NCBI GenBank assembly: GCA_028583605.1
Contig: CM053328.1
Coordinates: forward strand, 846,501-910,500
DNA: 64,000 nucleotides
Reading direction: 5' to 3'
From: Dastarcus helophoroides
Lineage: Eukaryota > Arthropoda > Insecta > Coleoptera > Bothrideridae
Below the pieces are notes generated by a model, which was not told the DNA's origin, did not search any database, and worked only from the letters and a program-made list of their open reading frames with translations. A program made the position numbers and the translations under genes. Shown here one piece after another: positions 34,643 through 45,535 of this stretch (position 1 is its first letter; the number at the start of each line of letters is the position of its first letter).

Positions 34643-34699
34643 TTGGATATACCAAACTGACGAGATATAACAAGATCGAAACCGGTATTTGGTTTCCAA
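34643..34699 (+). ncRNA. Type I hammerhead ribozyme, all core bases intact (P2)
   Basis: Outer stem I TTGGA/TCCAA (34643-34647, 34695-34699), internal loop TAT/T, inner stem I ACCAAA/TTTGGT (34651-34656, 34688-34693). Core CTGACGA (34657-34663). Stem II GAT/ATC (34664-34666, 34675-34677); the sister copy has a fourth G-C-type pair here. Loop TAACAA region, GAAA (34678-34681), stem III ACC/GGT (34681-34686) as a palindrome with no loop, A34687 as the base 5' of the cleavage site. Every conserved position of the hammerhead consensus is met. Known Penelope-like and retrozyme hammerheads share the minimal stem III and act best as dimers. Likely role: self-processing of the element's RNA. Confidence 0.85.
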
Positions 34700-34905
34700 A
34701 CTTCGAATCTAATAAATGTTCAAACCTATTGGTCTGTGCATTAGAATCCTTGTCTTCTGGGAACTTTCCTAGAGAGCAACCGCCTCGCTAGGTGGCAATG
34801 TTTCAACTATTGGTAGTTTAAGCTATACCTATGATTCACTATACTCGCCTGGAGGGCTGCATGAATTTGTAGTGTAGGTTGCATTCTACTTGCATTCAAT
34901 TCTAT

Positions 34906-35139
34906 GTCAAAATTTTTGTTTTTCCTCAAAATATCGATTATTTTCCCAAAATTAAATTTGGTTTTGAAATAGTCCAATTTCTCCGTGAAATTTTCGATTT
35001 TCTGAAAACAAAAATTGAACATTCATTGACAATTTAGTTTTCTTCACAGCGTGTTGTGACAAAATATTTTAGAATTTTGGTCATCAAGACTTTGTTAGCT
35101 GTAATGTTATGCAAATATTTATGGTGTATAGGAGATATT
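34906..35139. other. AT-rich spacer
   Basis: Continuation of the AT-rich block that P2 interrupted; nothing recognised. Confidence 0.4.
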
Positions 35140-35390
35140 TTGTTGGTGGAACGGATTGATCTTTGATTATGTTCGAAAATTGACATACAAATCTTGTCCC
35201 CTGAAACCAAGAAATATTGAAAGACACAACAATAATTGCTTTAACGCGTTTCGATAGCCAAGCTATCATCTTTAGAGAGATACTAAATATAGAGAGATAC
35301 ATTGAGTACTGTTGACTGTCGTTGACTGTTGACTTGTTGTTTTTTTTTTAAATTTTTCTTGGTTTTAGAGGACAAGGTTTATATTTGATA
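35140..35390. mobile_element. Fold-back element, copy 2, right arm degraded
   Basis: The left arm is well preserved (gaacggattgatctttgatt, cttgtcccctgaaaccaag, cgatagccaagctatcatc). The centre is agagagatact. The right arm is reduced to tttcttggttttagaggacaa near 35355-35375. Confidence 0.65.
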
Positions 35391-35448
35391 TATTGTCTAA
35401 TTTTGTTTTAGTTTATTAATGTCACAGTCTTCTGGTAGTAATTAATAT

Positions 35449-35781
35449 TGTTGCGCGTTATCGGTTCGAATGATTAACACTTTGTGAATTGTAACCACTT
35501 TATTTCCAACTGATTTCTGAACATTACAATTGTAATTCACTAACACTATTTAATTAACTAACTTATTCGTTGACTAACTAATTGAGGGAAAGCCGACCGG
35601 ATCGTCTATCTATAGAATCCGTTCCGGGTTCTAGAAGGAACCAGCAGATAAGACTTATCGTTTGCGGAAATTTCTGGGGCGCTTATCTCCCGTTTGCTTC
35701 ATTATCGCGGCCGCTTCCCCTTATCAAATTTTTCTAGAAACATTCCTTCGGTAATAAATTCTATAATTACATTTTGTTACA
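35449..35781 (-). mobile_element. Solo LTR 5 (minus), TSD ATAT, inserted in a LINE
   Basis: Plus-strand ends TGTTGCGCG and TTGTTACA; exact ATAT at 35445-35448 and 35782-35785. Short subtype with CCGACCGGATCG, TATCTATAGAATCC and TTATCGCGGCCGCTTCC. Its right flank is the LINE fragment below, so it interrupted that copy. Confidence 0.9.
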
Positions 35782-36090
35782 ATATCTATTTTATTGAATA
35801 TTATTTTTAGACTAGCAACTTCTAGAATCTCGAGATCCCGATTAATCGTCTGTATATGCTGTTCCCTTAGTCGATCTGAAGCTGCGATAGATAATGGTTT
35901 GTCGGAGAAAAAATATGACACAATAATACTATCATCTGCGTAGCTGTATATAGGATTGGAAGTTGAAGCTAAGAGACGTTTATGTGTAACAGAAATAGAG
36001 TAGGAGACAGAACAGACCCCTGAGGCACCCCTGCGTTAATCGCAAATGTCTCGGATGAGATGCCATCGACGACGACTTTTTGAAATATTC
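35782..36090 (-). pseudogene. Reverse transcriptase fragment of a non-LTR retrotransposon
   Basis: Minus-strand translation carries the conserved RT blocks VVVDGISSETFAINAG and GVPQGSVLSP (about 36010-36075), and then, in another frame, YADD (35931-35942), the catalytic motif. A single missing base near 35975 shifts the frame between them. Residues after YADD continue to NRDLEILE before the LTR breaks the copy. The wording resembles jockey/CR1-group LINEs, but a 100-residue piece does not fix the clade. Both ends are gone: upstream is AT-rich sequence, downstream the solo LTR. A decayed fragment. Confidence 0.85.
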
Positions 36091-37002
36091 GTACTTTTCC
36101 GAAATGTTCACCATTTTTTAAAATTAAAAATGCGCAAGTTTTGAAAACAGTGGAATATTTGAAAAAGTAGAACTCGAAAAAAATTAGAATTTTCAAAAAA
36201 AATCGAAATTTAAAGAAAGCCGAATTTTCAAAAAGTGGTTTAAATATTCGAAAATAGTCGAAACTCTCTAAAAAGTTAAAATTCTGAAAAAAATAAGATT
36301 TTCATAAAAATTTGTGTATTTGAAAATAAGCTGAAATATTCTAAGAAATTCCAAATTTTCGAAAAAATCGAAAGAAGAATGGCAAATATTAGGAAAATAA
36401 GCCGGAATATTCAAAAAATTCCAAAATTTCGATAAGGTCGAAATTTTAAAAAATAGAAGGTATTTTCAAAAAGCGTCGAAATTTTTAGATAGGGCGCGAT
36501 TCAAGAGTAGAAATTTCAACAAAAAAAAGTTTTAATTTTGACAAAAGTAAAAAGTTTTGAATAAAGTGCATATTTTCAAAAATCGAAGTTTTGAAAAATC
36601 TCCAAAAAAAAGTCGAAAATTAAAGTTTTCAAGAAATGTTAGAATTTTCAAAAAAGTCGAAAATTTGAAAAATGTGATATTAAATTAAAATTTAAAAAAC
36701 TTCGAAACCTTAAAAAATGATCGAAATATTAAAGAATATTTGAAATTCTAAAAAGTTTAAATTTTGAAAAAGCAATTTGGAAATGTTGAAAAAATAAAAT
36801 TTTCAGAAATATTTGAATATTTGACAATAAGGCAAAATATTTTAAAAACATTCAAATTTTCGAAAAAGTCGAAATTTTCAAAAATAGATGAAATTTTCAA
36901 AAAAGTAGTAATTTTATAGAAAAGTCAAAGCTTTAGGGTCGAAATTGTAAAAAAAGTTAAAGTTTTAGTCAAAGATCAAAAGTTTTTAATACACTTCGAT
37001 AT
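36091..37002 (-). repeat. AT-rich quasi-periodic block (GTCGAAA orientation)
   Basis: Repeated aaaaagtcgaaattttcaaa-type words spaced irregularly at about 15-30 bp, the reverse orientation of most such blocks here. No frame of interest. Confidence 0.6.
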
Positions 37003-37005
37003 TTT

Positions 37006-37395
37006 TGTTGGGCGTTATCGGTTCGAAGATTAATACTGCGTGAACTGTAACCACTTTATTTCCAAAGTGAACTCCGAACACCTACAATTGTAATTTACCA
37101 ACTGAATAATTAATAAACTAACTTATTTATTGACTAACTAACTGAGGGAAAGCCGACCGGATCGTCTATCTATAGAATCCGTTCCAGGTTCTAGAAGGAA
37201 CCTGCAGATAAGACTTATCGTTTGCGGAAATTTCTGGGGCGTTTATCTGCCGTTTGCTTCATTATCGCGGCCGCTTCCTCTTATCAAATTTTTGTAGAAA
37301 CATTCCTTTGGTACTAAATTCTATAATTACATTTTGTTACAATATCTATTTCATTGAATATTATTTTTAGACTAGCAACTTCTAAAATATTAATT
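37006..37395 (-). mobile_element. Solo LTR 6 plus LINE flank, duplicate of 35449-35832
   Basis: LTR at 37006-37341 (TGTTGGGCG ... TTGTTACA) nearly identical to LTR 5. The next 50 bp (attgaatattatttttag, actagcaacttct) are the same LINE fragment that flanks LTR 5. The right ATAT is present but the left flank is TTTT, so this is better explained as a copied segment than as an independent insertion. Confidence 0.8.
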
Positions 37396-37564
37396 AATTT
37401 TTCGAATGTCAGTTTATGATTTCTTTTTTTGGTTGTGTGGAATAAAGTAATATACTACAGTAGTAGTAATTGCTGTCTGTTAAGGATATATGCCTATAAT
37501 TCTTCAATGCCTGTCGGCAATCTACCCACTTTGAAATTTGTTTAAATTTTTCTTAATGAATGTT

Positions 37565-37790
37565 GAGAATATTCTGAAATATTTTTTAAAATATGACTAC
37601 GAGATATCTAAATTTATTAAAATCGTCATCTCATGACAGTTGACAAAAAATAGTTTAGTTTATTTTACATAGAATAGGAAAAAAATGAAATATAGAAGAC
37701 CAAAATTAGACGTGAGAAGATTGTTTAAATATATTATGAATATAAAAAAATGTTGTTAATTTTTTCGATATTTTAGTAGTTATTCTGCTG
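37565..37790 (-). mobile_element. Old diverged P1 fragment (antisense)
   Basis: Shares atgactacgagatat, aaatcgtcatctcatgacag, tttattttacatagaatagg and atagaagaccaaa with the 18558 copy at clear divergence. No terminus, TSD or ribozyme motif found. Confidence 0.7.
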
Positions 37791-40700
37791 CTCGAGATCG
37801 AGACAAATCCAACAAAACAAAGAACATTAAAATCCATCTAGCCGTTCTTGAGTTATAAAAGGTGTAACTAACACGACTTTGTTTTATATTTAGAAGATTT
37901 GTTATTGTTAAAGATAAATTTGCGGATATACTTTAATACAAATCGCTTCTAAACATTATCTTCTCAAATTTAATCCTTTCCGTTCTAATTGAAAGAGCAC
38001 TTATTCGCTGGTGTCACCTGAATAATACCAGGGATATAAAGAGAGAATTTGAATTTCTGGTCTGCAAAGCAGACACAATCGTACAATTTCAATAATAAAT
38101 TTATCAGCAAGTTGCTGATGGTATTAATTCGGCATTAACGGGCTAGCCTATACACGAGCAATATTATATAATTCCCTCATTGTTATGTCGTTACCGTCGG
38201 CTCTAATGAGCTAATAATATAAACTTTCGAGCAGTACATAACTTCCAGTTTCACTATATAGCTACAAGCTTATTCTGGAATAATGTACAGGACGACTTAT
38301 GAGGTATTAAGTGTTTTAAAAGTGAAAGCTTTCATTTAATTTTCTTGAAGTTTATTTGTTTCAAAGCTGGTACGCTAACACACACACAGTCATATTCATA
38401 GACAAAAATTAGAGTGTAAGACAGAGAAGTATAAAGTAAAATAAAATGGGAAACTAGGAATAAGCTCAATACAGCAAAAAATTGTAAAATTGATGAGATA
38501 AAAAACGGTTAAAAGCAGATATATCACGGCGGTTCGACGCCGGAAGTAGCGTCACAGTTTCCAATGGCAGATCCCTGAAGAAGTACTTAATATAGAGGCA
38601 TGAAAGTGTACGAAGGCTTGAACATGCAAAGAAACGTAAACTCGCCTCTAACAGAGGTAATGGGCCAACAATAGATGCAACGTTATCAAGAGTTATTACA
38701 AGAAGGAGGACCATAATACTCAAAAATTGAAACCCTGCTCAACATTCAAGAAAAAAACATAAAAAAAAGATGATGTAGTTAAAGAAAATACAAATAAAAG
38801 TGGTGCTTTTGGTTTAAAACCATAAGTTTACTCCTACAAAAATCGCTCTTAAAAAAAATTCATTTCAAAAAGAGTCAAATCTTTAGACTAAGAGAACAAA
38901 AATCAAATCTTTACTCTATTTTACAATCACTTCAATTAACGTAAATAAAAAATTGAACGAATCCGAATAAACTATTTAGCTCTGAACCTCGTATGAGTCG
39001 TGTTCGCATTTAGTCGACAATCTATTTGAAGGGCTAATAAAACACTTCATTTCAGCTGATGGAAGCGGAGACCTGAACTAGAGATCTAAGCAAATTTCAA
39101 TTTCAACTTCATCTCGTCGTAGAGAAGAGAGGACGAAATTAAAATCTCGTAATATGCGTTCGCAATCGAACGTGGTGCATATGAATCATCACAATCATCG
39201 GATTCCCTCTAGAAAACCGTCCACATGTGCACCCTGCACATTTCGCTTCATTCGAGATTATACAAAAACGACACCCTCTCGCCACCCCCTCGTCTCTCGC
39301 AGATATACCAATTAATTCGCCATTAGAATTTTAAAGCCATTGTTTTTCTGTCCACCCAAGCTCGCACGTCAGTTCAAGAGTAGTGAGGTGGTATTTACAG
39401 ATAATTAGTTTTTATCAGAAGTGTTGTTAAGCTAAAATGATGTTACATAACAGCGAAAACGAAGAGCAGATGTTGTGAACGTTTAGGATGTAAAGTATTG
39501 CACTTTTATCGTTTGGAAATAAATGAAATGATAGGAGGGAACATTTCGGAAAAACACGAATATTCAAGTATAGTCTGAATTTGAGATTACATTCAACCTT
39601 TTGAGATATCATTGTCTGATTTTCTAATTTTTGAAATTAATATACGAGCGATCCATATTACTGAGGCCAAAGAATTTTTTTTTGGTTGCGAATATTTCCA
39701 ACATTTACCACATTCGATTTTTTCATTACAGAACATTGTTAACTTTAATATACCCAAACGCATATCACGCCGAGGGCGCTTGGATGGAATCTCCTGCGAT
39801 GCAAACCCATAATACAAGAAATAAATATCACCTCACCAGTGAGCTTAAGGTTGTATCCTACTTTTGGCCGCCGGAATTATGTATTGAACCAAATTTTTGA
39901 GTTTTAAACTCAAAATATAGGCGTTCTCTCAAACGTTACACATTTCTTAATTTATTCTTTAAAACGAGGGAATTTGCGTCAGTATTTTGATTCCAACTTT
40001 TGGAATTCGTTACCGAACGGATATTCCCGGAGCTTTTGGCCCATGTCTATTCGTCTTCTTAATGCAAGTTTTACCAGTAGAGTATTATGGTGGCAAGAAT
40101 TAGAAAGTGAGAAATAATTCCAAGTGCCACTAGAACGCAAGGAAAATTCTCACCTATTGTCGGCTAGTTAAGGAGAAAAGCACAAGTTTTATCTGTTACA
40201 GGCTGGAAACCGTGGCCCCAGTGGTAACCTGCTTCACTAACGCGAGGCAAGTACCTTGTGCGAAAAAAGTAAACTAAAATTCCTATGAACTTGATAACCT
40301 TCTGATGGGTGGTTATCAAGTATCATGGAAGATCAGTGAAAAGCACCACAATGATTATAGAAATTCCGAACGAAAAAGGGGCGCCAAGTTTATTTTTTTA
40401 TATAAACATATAACACTTGACAGCCCGAGCTCATTATCAATCTAATGGCACATTTAAGGGATGAAATTGTTTTAAGGATTAGAAACATTGAAATTTCGGG
40501 AAAGCAGGGGTGGCAACCTTAAACATCGATGAGGCCTATGCAGTGCACACAATGCAGAACATTTACATAACGACAGGACTCAAATTAAGTTCGAGCAGGC
40601 TGAAATTAAATTAAAATGCGGAAAGTTTTCAACTTTTCCTGTCATAGTCGTTTCTTTTTCGTTCGAAATAGTTCATAAATCTTGCTTTAAAATAGGCAAT

Positions 40701-42889
40701 TTCGAGACTAGCTGGTGTAATTAGTTGGTCCCAATGAATTAATTTCCGCAGAATTATCATACGGAGGACATTCTTTTCTATTTTTTAGTATTTAGATTTC
40801 AAGTTGAATTGGAGTGATATTCTTTTTATTTCATGTGAATAAGAATTAGTCGAGCAATTAAAATCTCAAATTATAATTTTGTAAATATTGAAATCTAACA
40901 AGATTGACGTTTTTTGTTATTTTAATCTCGGGGGCAATACGACTGTAATATTTTGCAGCATATCCAATTATGGGCGCAGACGTATTTATTTAATATGGTT
41001 TGATATAAATCTAAAATCAATATAATATTTTGCCTGTGCGATGGTTTTAATATTATATTATGTTTTAAGTGAAAAATAATACAGGCTTTATGTTGATTTA
41101 ATTAATTGTTTAAAATTTAATAACATCATTTGTTTATTGTCGACTGAACACTAATAAAAATAATACACACTTATTGGTTAAATAATAAAAGTTTTAAAGA
41201 GTAATTAATTTACAAAATATATTTTATAAATTTTATTATTACATTATTGTTAGGTTGCATTTTACTACAGAAAAATTCAGCCAAGAATTAGTCGGGCTCG
41301 CACAAGTAGGTTCCGTACCAATTACTACAGTGAATAGTCATTAACCCAAATTAAATCATTTTTACTTATGTAAGAATTTCAAATTTTATCGAGATTTTAT
41401 TGTGTTATAATTAAAAAATTAAAAAATCGTCCATTTTCAGATCTACACACGTTTTTCTACAATAAATCCAAATATTTATGGAACTGATAACTGTATTGGT
41501 AATGTCTCTGATAAAAAGTTTTCCTTCGCAATTCGCCAAAAAAGTCGATGATTAACACAGTTTATGAGATCACCCCCGATCGCCCTAAAATGTTCGATTC
41601 CAATCGTAATTACTGCATTGCGTGAACTAGTGGTAACTCCGAAAATATTCATCTAAATGAAATTATGTAACAGACAAATTTGATCTGTATTATATCGTTC
41701 GTATAAATCAAGATTTTATTGGCAAAAAATTAATACTGTATGAATCAAAAATCCTTAGAATACAAGCATCTATTTCTCCACAAAATATTTCTTTTTCTCA
41801 ACAACTATTACGATATCGAAAACATTTGCAGTTTTCCAATGATGATGTCCAATATTTGCTAACTATTAAAATCTAAATTTTATCTTTAGAAACTTAGCAG
41901 AACAGAGTGGACGGTCATTTCTGACACATTTCAAGTTGTATCTTTAAGGCGGCGGTCTGGTACTCTTAAAACGTCGAAATTCTAGGCTTGCCATTTTACA
42001 AACTACGTCAATATTATCACTTGGAATTTAATCAAATTTGGTAATAATGTTTAGAAATGTTGGGGAATTCGGGCTTTCGAAGCGGATTTTTGAGTTTTAT
42101 CTTAGTATTCCCACAAATGGGCATACAATTTGTCTCTTTTTTGCCTGTTTTCAGAAGCGAATATCTCGCAAATTAAACGGAATTTGAACAAAATACTTCC
42201 AAAGCGCAAATTAGACATCCTTGCTTCATAAGTTCTCTAAATTTAAAAACAAAATGTTGAAAAATGAAGACACCACTTGTAAAATGGGAGAGCGGTGTTT
42301 GGCATAAAAATTGCGCTTATATTTGGGTTGTCCTCACTCAGATCAGGCAGGATACGGAGACGGACATGATGCGGAGCAGAAACATTTTTGCCTCTTTCCC
42401 AATACGTCATCAACGAACGAAGTACCTTCGGCTTCATAGCTCATATTTCTTTATCTAAGCACGGCGGATATATCATAATAATAATAAACAATATTAAACA
42501 TTTGTTCTACCAGAGTTTGAGAGTAAAATGAATTGTTTAGTATTTCTAGCTTACAATCATTTACTGAATACTTAGTGGTTTTTGTTTTGATGTATTTAGA
42601 AGAATTTTTTTTTCTCCTAATTAACATTTTTATATTACTCTTTGGAAAAATATGAATTGTTTAGCTAAATAAATGGTATGACAGATTTAAGCAAAAAAAA
42701 AGGAAAAATTGATTTTATATCATTTAAATTGGAAATGTGATATTCTACTAGCATCACTTGTAGTCGAAAATCGACCAATTATATCTGCAAAAAACAAAAT
42801 TGTTTTTCACATAATTAATTAATAGCTATTTATATGCAGATATTTAGTTCTTACCTTGACGATAGGAGAAAATGCGTGGGAACTTAAAA
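37791..42889. other. Mostly unique non-coding stretch of about 5 kb
   Basis: No repeat family or exon recognised. Frames at 38466-38723 (minus, 85 codons), 39593-39900 and 42243-42458 lie on both strands of the same DNA and match nothing I recognise. The stretch 39000-39320 is less AT-rich and could contain conserved non-coding sequence. Confidence 0.35.
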
Positions 42890-43709
42890 ATGTCAGCTCT
42901 TTGAAAATTTCGAATTCTTCGAAAATTTTGGCTTTTTTTTGAAAATCTCAACTTTTTTGACAATTTCGACGTCTTGAAACTTTGAACTGTTTTAGAAAAT
43001 TATGAATTTTTTGAGGAATATGATTTGTATGATAATTTCGACTTTTCCTTATTTAGTTTTGAAAATTTCGAGTTTTCTTGACAATTCCTATTTTTTGATA
43101 CATATTTTTAACTTTTTTTTTAAATATCTAGTTTTTCTTGAAGAATTGGACATTTTTAATTTCTACTTTTTTAATGATTTCGACTTGACATTTTAAAATG
43201 TCCACTTATTTCAAATTCTCATTAAAAAAACAGGAAAATTTTGATTTAATTAGAAAATGGTAGCAATTTTAAAATTTTCCCTTTTTCTAGGATAGTGCTA
43301 TTTTTAGAACTTCCTAATTTTTCAAAATTTCAACTTTCTCAGGAAATTTTTATTTTGTTGTAGATCTCGACTTTCTTTAAAAAATTCTGCTTTTTTGACA
43401 ATTTCGACATTTTAAAAAGGTGAACAAACGAATAATTCCGACCAGGTCAACATTTTCGAAAATTTGAATTGTTAAAAAATAAGTCGAAATTATTAACCGA
43501 AGTTTAAAAAAAAGACAACATTCCAAAAGACACGAATTCAAAGAAAAAAGGTAAACATTTTGTGAAAATTTAGAAAAAAGTTGCCTCAAAGTCAAATTTT
43601 TCGAAAAAAGTTGAATTTTGAGAGTAAAGCCGAAGTGCCAACAAAGAATTTTCAAAGAAAATTCGTAATTTCGAGAAAAGACTGTGCTTTCGTATCTTTG
43701 TAGAAAAGT
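42890..43709. repeat. AT-rich quasi-periodic block, orientation switching near 43380
   Basis: First TTTCGACTTTT-type, then GTCGAAA-type words. The 150-codon minus frame at 43377-43829 runs into the LTR and is a by-product. Confidence 0.55.
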
Positions 43710-43713
43710 ATAT

Positions 43714-44087
43714 TGTAACGCAATGTAAATAGATGGAATAGAATTTAAAATAGAATTGTAGAATTTAGTATATAAGAAAAGTTTCCAGAAAGATCTGATA
43801 AGGGGAAAACGGCCGCGATAACGAAACAAATGGCAGATAAGCGTTCCAGAAATTTTGGGGAACGATAAGCCTTATCTGCCGAAAAGTTCTAGAAGCCAGG
43901 GGCCAAAACTATAAAAGGCGGTCAGCTTTTCCTCGAGTCAGTCAGTTAGAGTCAGTGTAATTAGTGAGTTAGTAGAAGTTAATAATAAGTAAGTTAATTG
44001 TTCAACTGTGGTGATTCAAGTTAAGTTTGGTAATAAAGTGGTGTAATTCACACGTGGTAATAAATTCGAACCGATAAGCCCGTAACA
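43714..44087 (+). mobile_element. Solo LTR 7 (plus), TSD ATAT
   Basis: TGTAACG...CGTAACA with exact ATAT at 43710-43713 and 44088-44091. Landmarks: GGCCGCGATAACG, AACTATAAAAGGCGGTC (promoter), CTCGAGTCAGTCAG, GGTAATAAAGTGG (poly(A) signal), CACACGTG. The best complete example of the long subtype (374 bp). Confidence 0.92.
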
Positions 44088-44091
44088 ATAT

Positions 44092-45098
44092 GTTAATTTT
44101 AAAGGAATTAACAGAAAACAAAAAGGGTAAAAGGAAGCATTTTTAAGTCACCTATTTCTAACTATGTACTTTACCTGCTTAGAAAACTGAAAAAAGGAAT
44201 ACGTGTCAAAGGATTTTTTTATAAGTTTGCAATTCGTTAACTCAATTTCAAACGTCGACAAGAATATCGAATATTTCAATTTAAAATCAAAGTTCCTTTC
44301 ATAAATCTCATTTTTTTAAAATCTGTTGCTATTTATCAAAAATTTCAGTTTAAATATAAAATCGTTTTTTTTTGATATTTCAAGGTGCAATTCTAAAGAG
44401 AACAGTTAGAATTTTTTAAAAATTTTGGCTATTTTTTCAAAATTTTTAATTTAAATCCGAAATTGTTTTTTCTTATTTGAAATTGCAAGTCTAGAAAGAC
44501 AAATTAAAGTTTCAGCCTTTACTTTTCAGTCAAATAAAAATAGCTAAAGAAAAACTTACTTTTTTAATTTTAAAGTAAATTAGCATTTCAGGTAAAAAAG
44601 TCGATAAACAATTATTTGGATAAATTTCATGCAACGTCTTTTTTAATTTAAAAATTCCGTGAAAAATTTTTAAATTTCTGGCATAATTTTGTTCAAGGTT
44701 TTTTCCAGAATTTTAACTTAAATCCCAAATTCCGGATCCTAAATTTGAGTTTAAGAAAATATGGATTCTAAATTCAAGCTTAAGAAAATAAATAAATAAA
44801 AATAAAAATGAATAAAAATTGACATTTGTAAAATGAAAATTTTAGAAATCTTCTAATTTCGACTTTTTTTCTAGAAATTCTATTTCAAAGTCTAAGTTTT
44901 AAGAAAATAATTTGAAACATCCAATTTAAACTTTCTGACTTTTTTCAGAATTTATTTAAATATATCCTTTTTTAAGTTTAGAATTTTTACTCGTTTCTCG
45001 AAATTTTGTTTTTACAATTCTAAATTTTAACAAACTCTTTAAATAACATAAAATTTTGACATTTTAGTCGAAGTTTACCATTTTTCTCAATTTTGGTG
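44092..45098. other. AT-rich low-complexity sequence
   Basis: Loosely repetitive aaattt/tttaaa words, less regular than the TCGAC blocks. Nothing else recognised. Confidence 0.45.
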
Positions 45099-45535
45099 GA
45101 ACAGACTGGTCCTTGGTTATCTTCAAAAATTGAAATACAAAAATTGTCCCCTGAAACCAAGAAAGATTAAATACACAACAGAGGGTGCTCTTACGCGTTT
45201 CGACATCCAAGCTATCATCTTCAGAGGGATACTGACTGAAACCAAGAAGATTAAAAAACACAACAAAGGTTACTCTAACGCGTTTCGATAGCCAAGCTAT
45301 CATTTTCAGAGAGGTACTGACTGAAACCAAGAAAGATTAAAAAACACAACAAAGGTTACTCTAACGCCTTTCGACAGCCAAGCTATCATTTTCAGAGAGA
45401 TACTGAAGATGATAGCTTGGCTGTCGAAATGCGTTAGAGCAATCTTTGTTGTGTTTTTTAATCTTTCTTGGTTTCAGGGGATAATTTTTGTATTTCAATT
45501 TCTGAAGATAACCAAGGACCAATTCTTTTCACCAA
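45099..45535. mobile_element. Fold-back element, copy 3, left arm triplicated
   Basis: Outer left end TTTTGGTGGAACAGACTGG, right end ggaccaattcttttcaccaa. The left arm segment gaaaccaagaaagatta ... agagatactgac occurs three times (about 45155, 45238, 45322; period 83-84), followed by one right arm (actgaagatgatagcttggc ... tttcttggtttcagggg). Confidence 0.8.

Larger units (their letters stand above)
34222..34893 (+). mobile_element. P2: small ribozyme-bearing retroelement, 12-bp TSD
   Basis: Bounded by exact ATTCAATTCTAT at 34210-34221 and 34894-34905. Order: inverted fragment (about 34222-34362), direct repeat B (about 34363-34519), middle (34520-34585), fragment A in sense with the hammerhead (34586-34742), direct repeat B' (34740-34893). 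B and B' share ccttgtcttctgggaacttt and gagggctgcatgaattt and are about 376 bp apart. The layout of direct repeats, an inverted leading fragment, a type I hammerhead and a long TSD fits a non-autonomous Penelope-like or retrozyme-like element. No protein is encoded; mobilisation in trans is inferred. Confidence 0.75.

Noticed and set aside
38466..38723. Possible LINE C-terminal fragment
   Set aside because: The residue pattern was only vaguely reminiscent; no conserved motif and no neighbouring RT sequence.
43377..43829. 150-codon minus-strand frame
   Set aside because: Lies in GTCGAAA-type low-complexity DNA and runs into a solo LTR; composition is what such sequence yields by chance.
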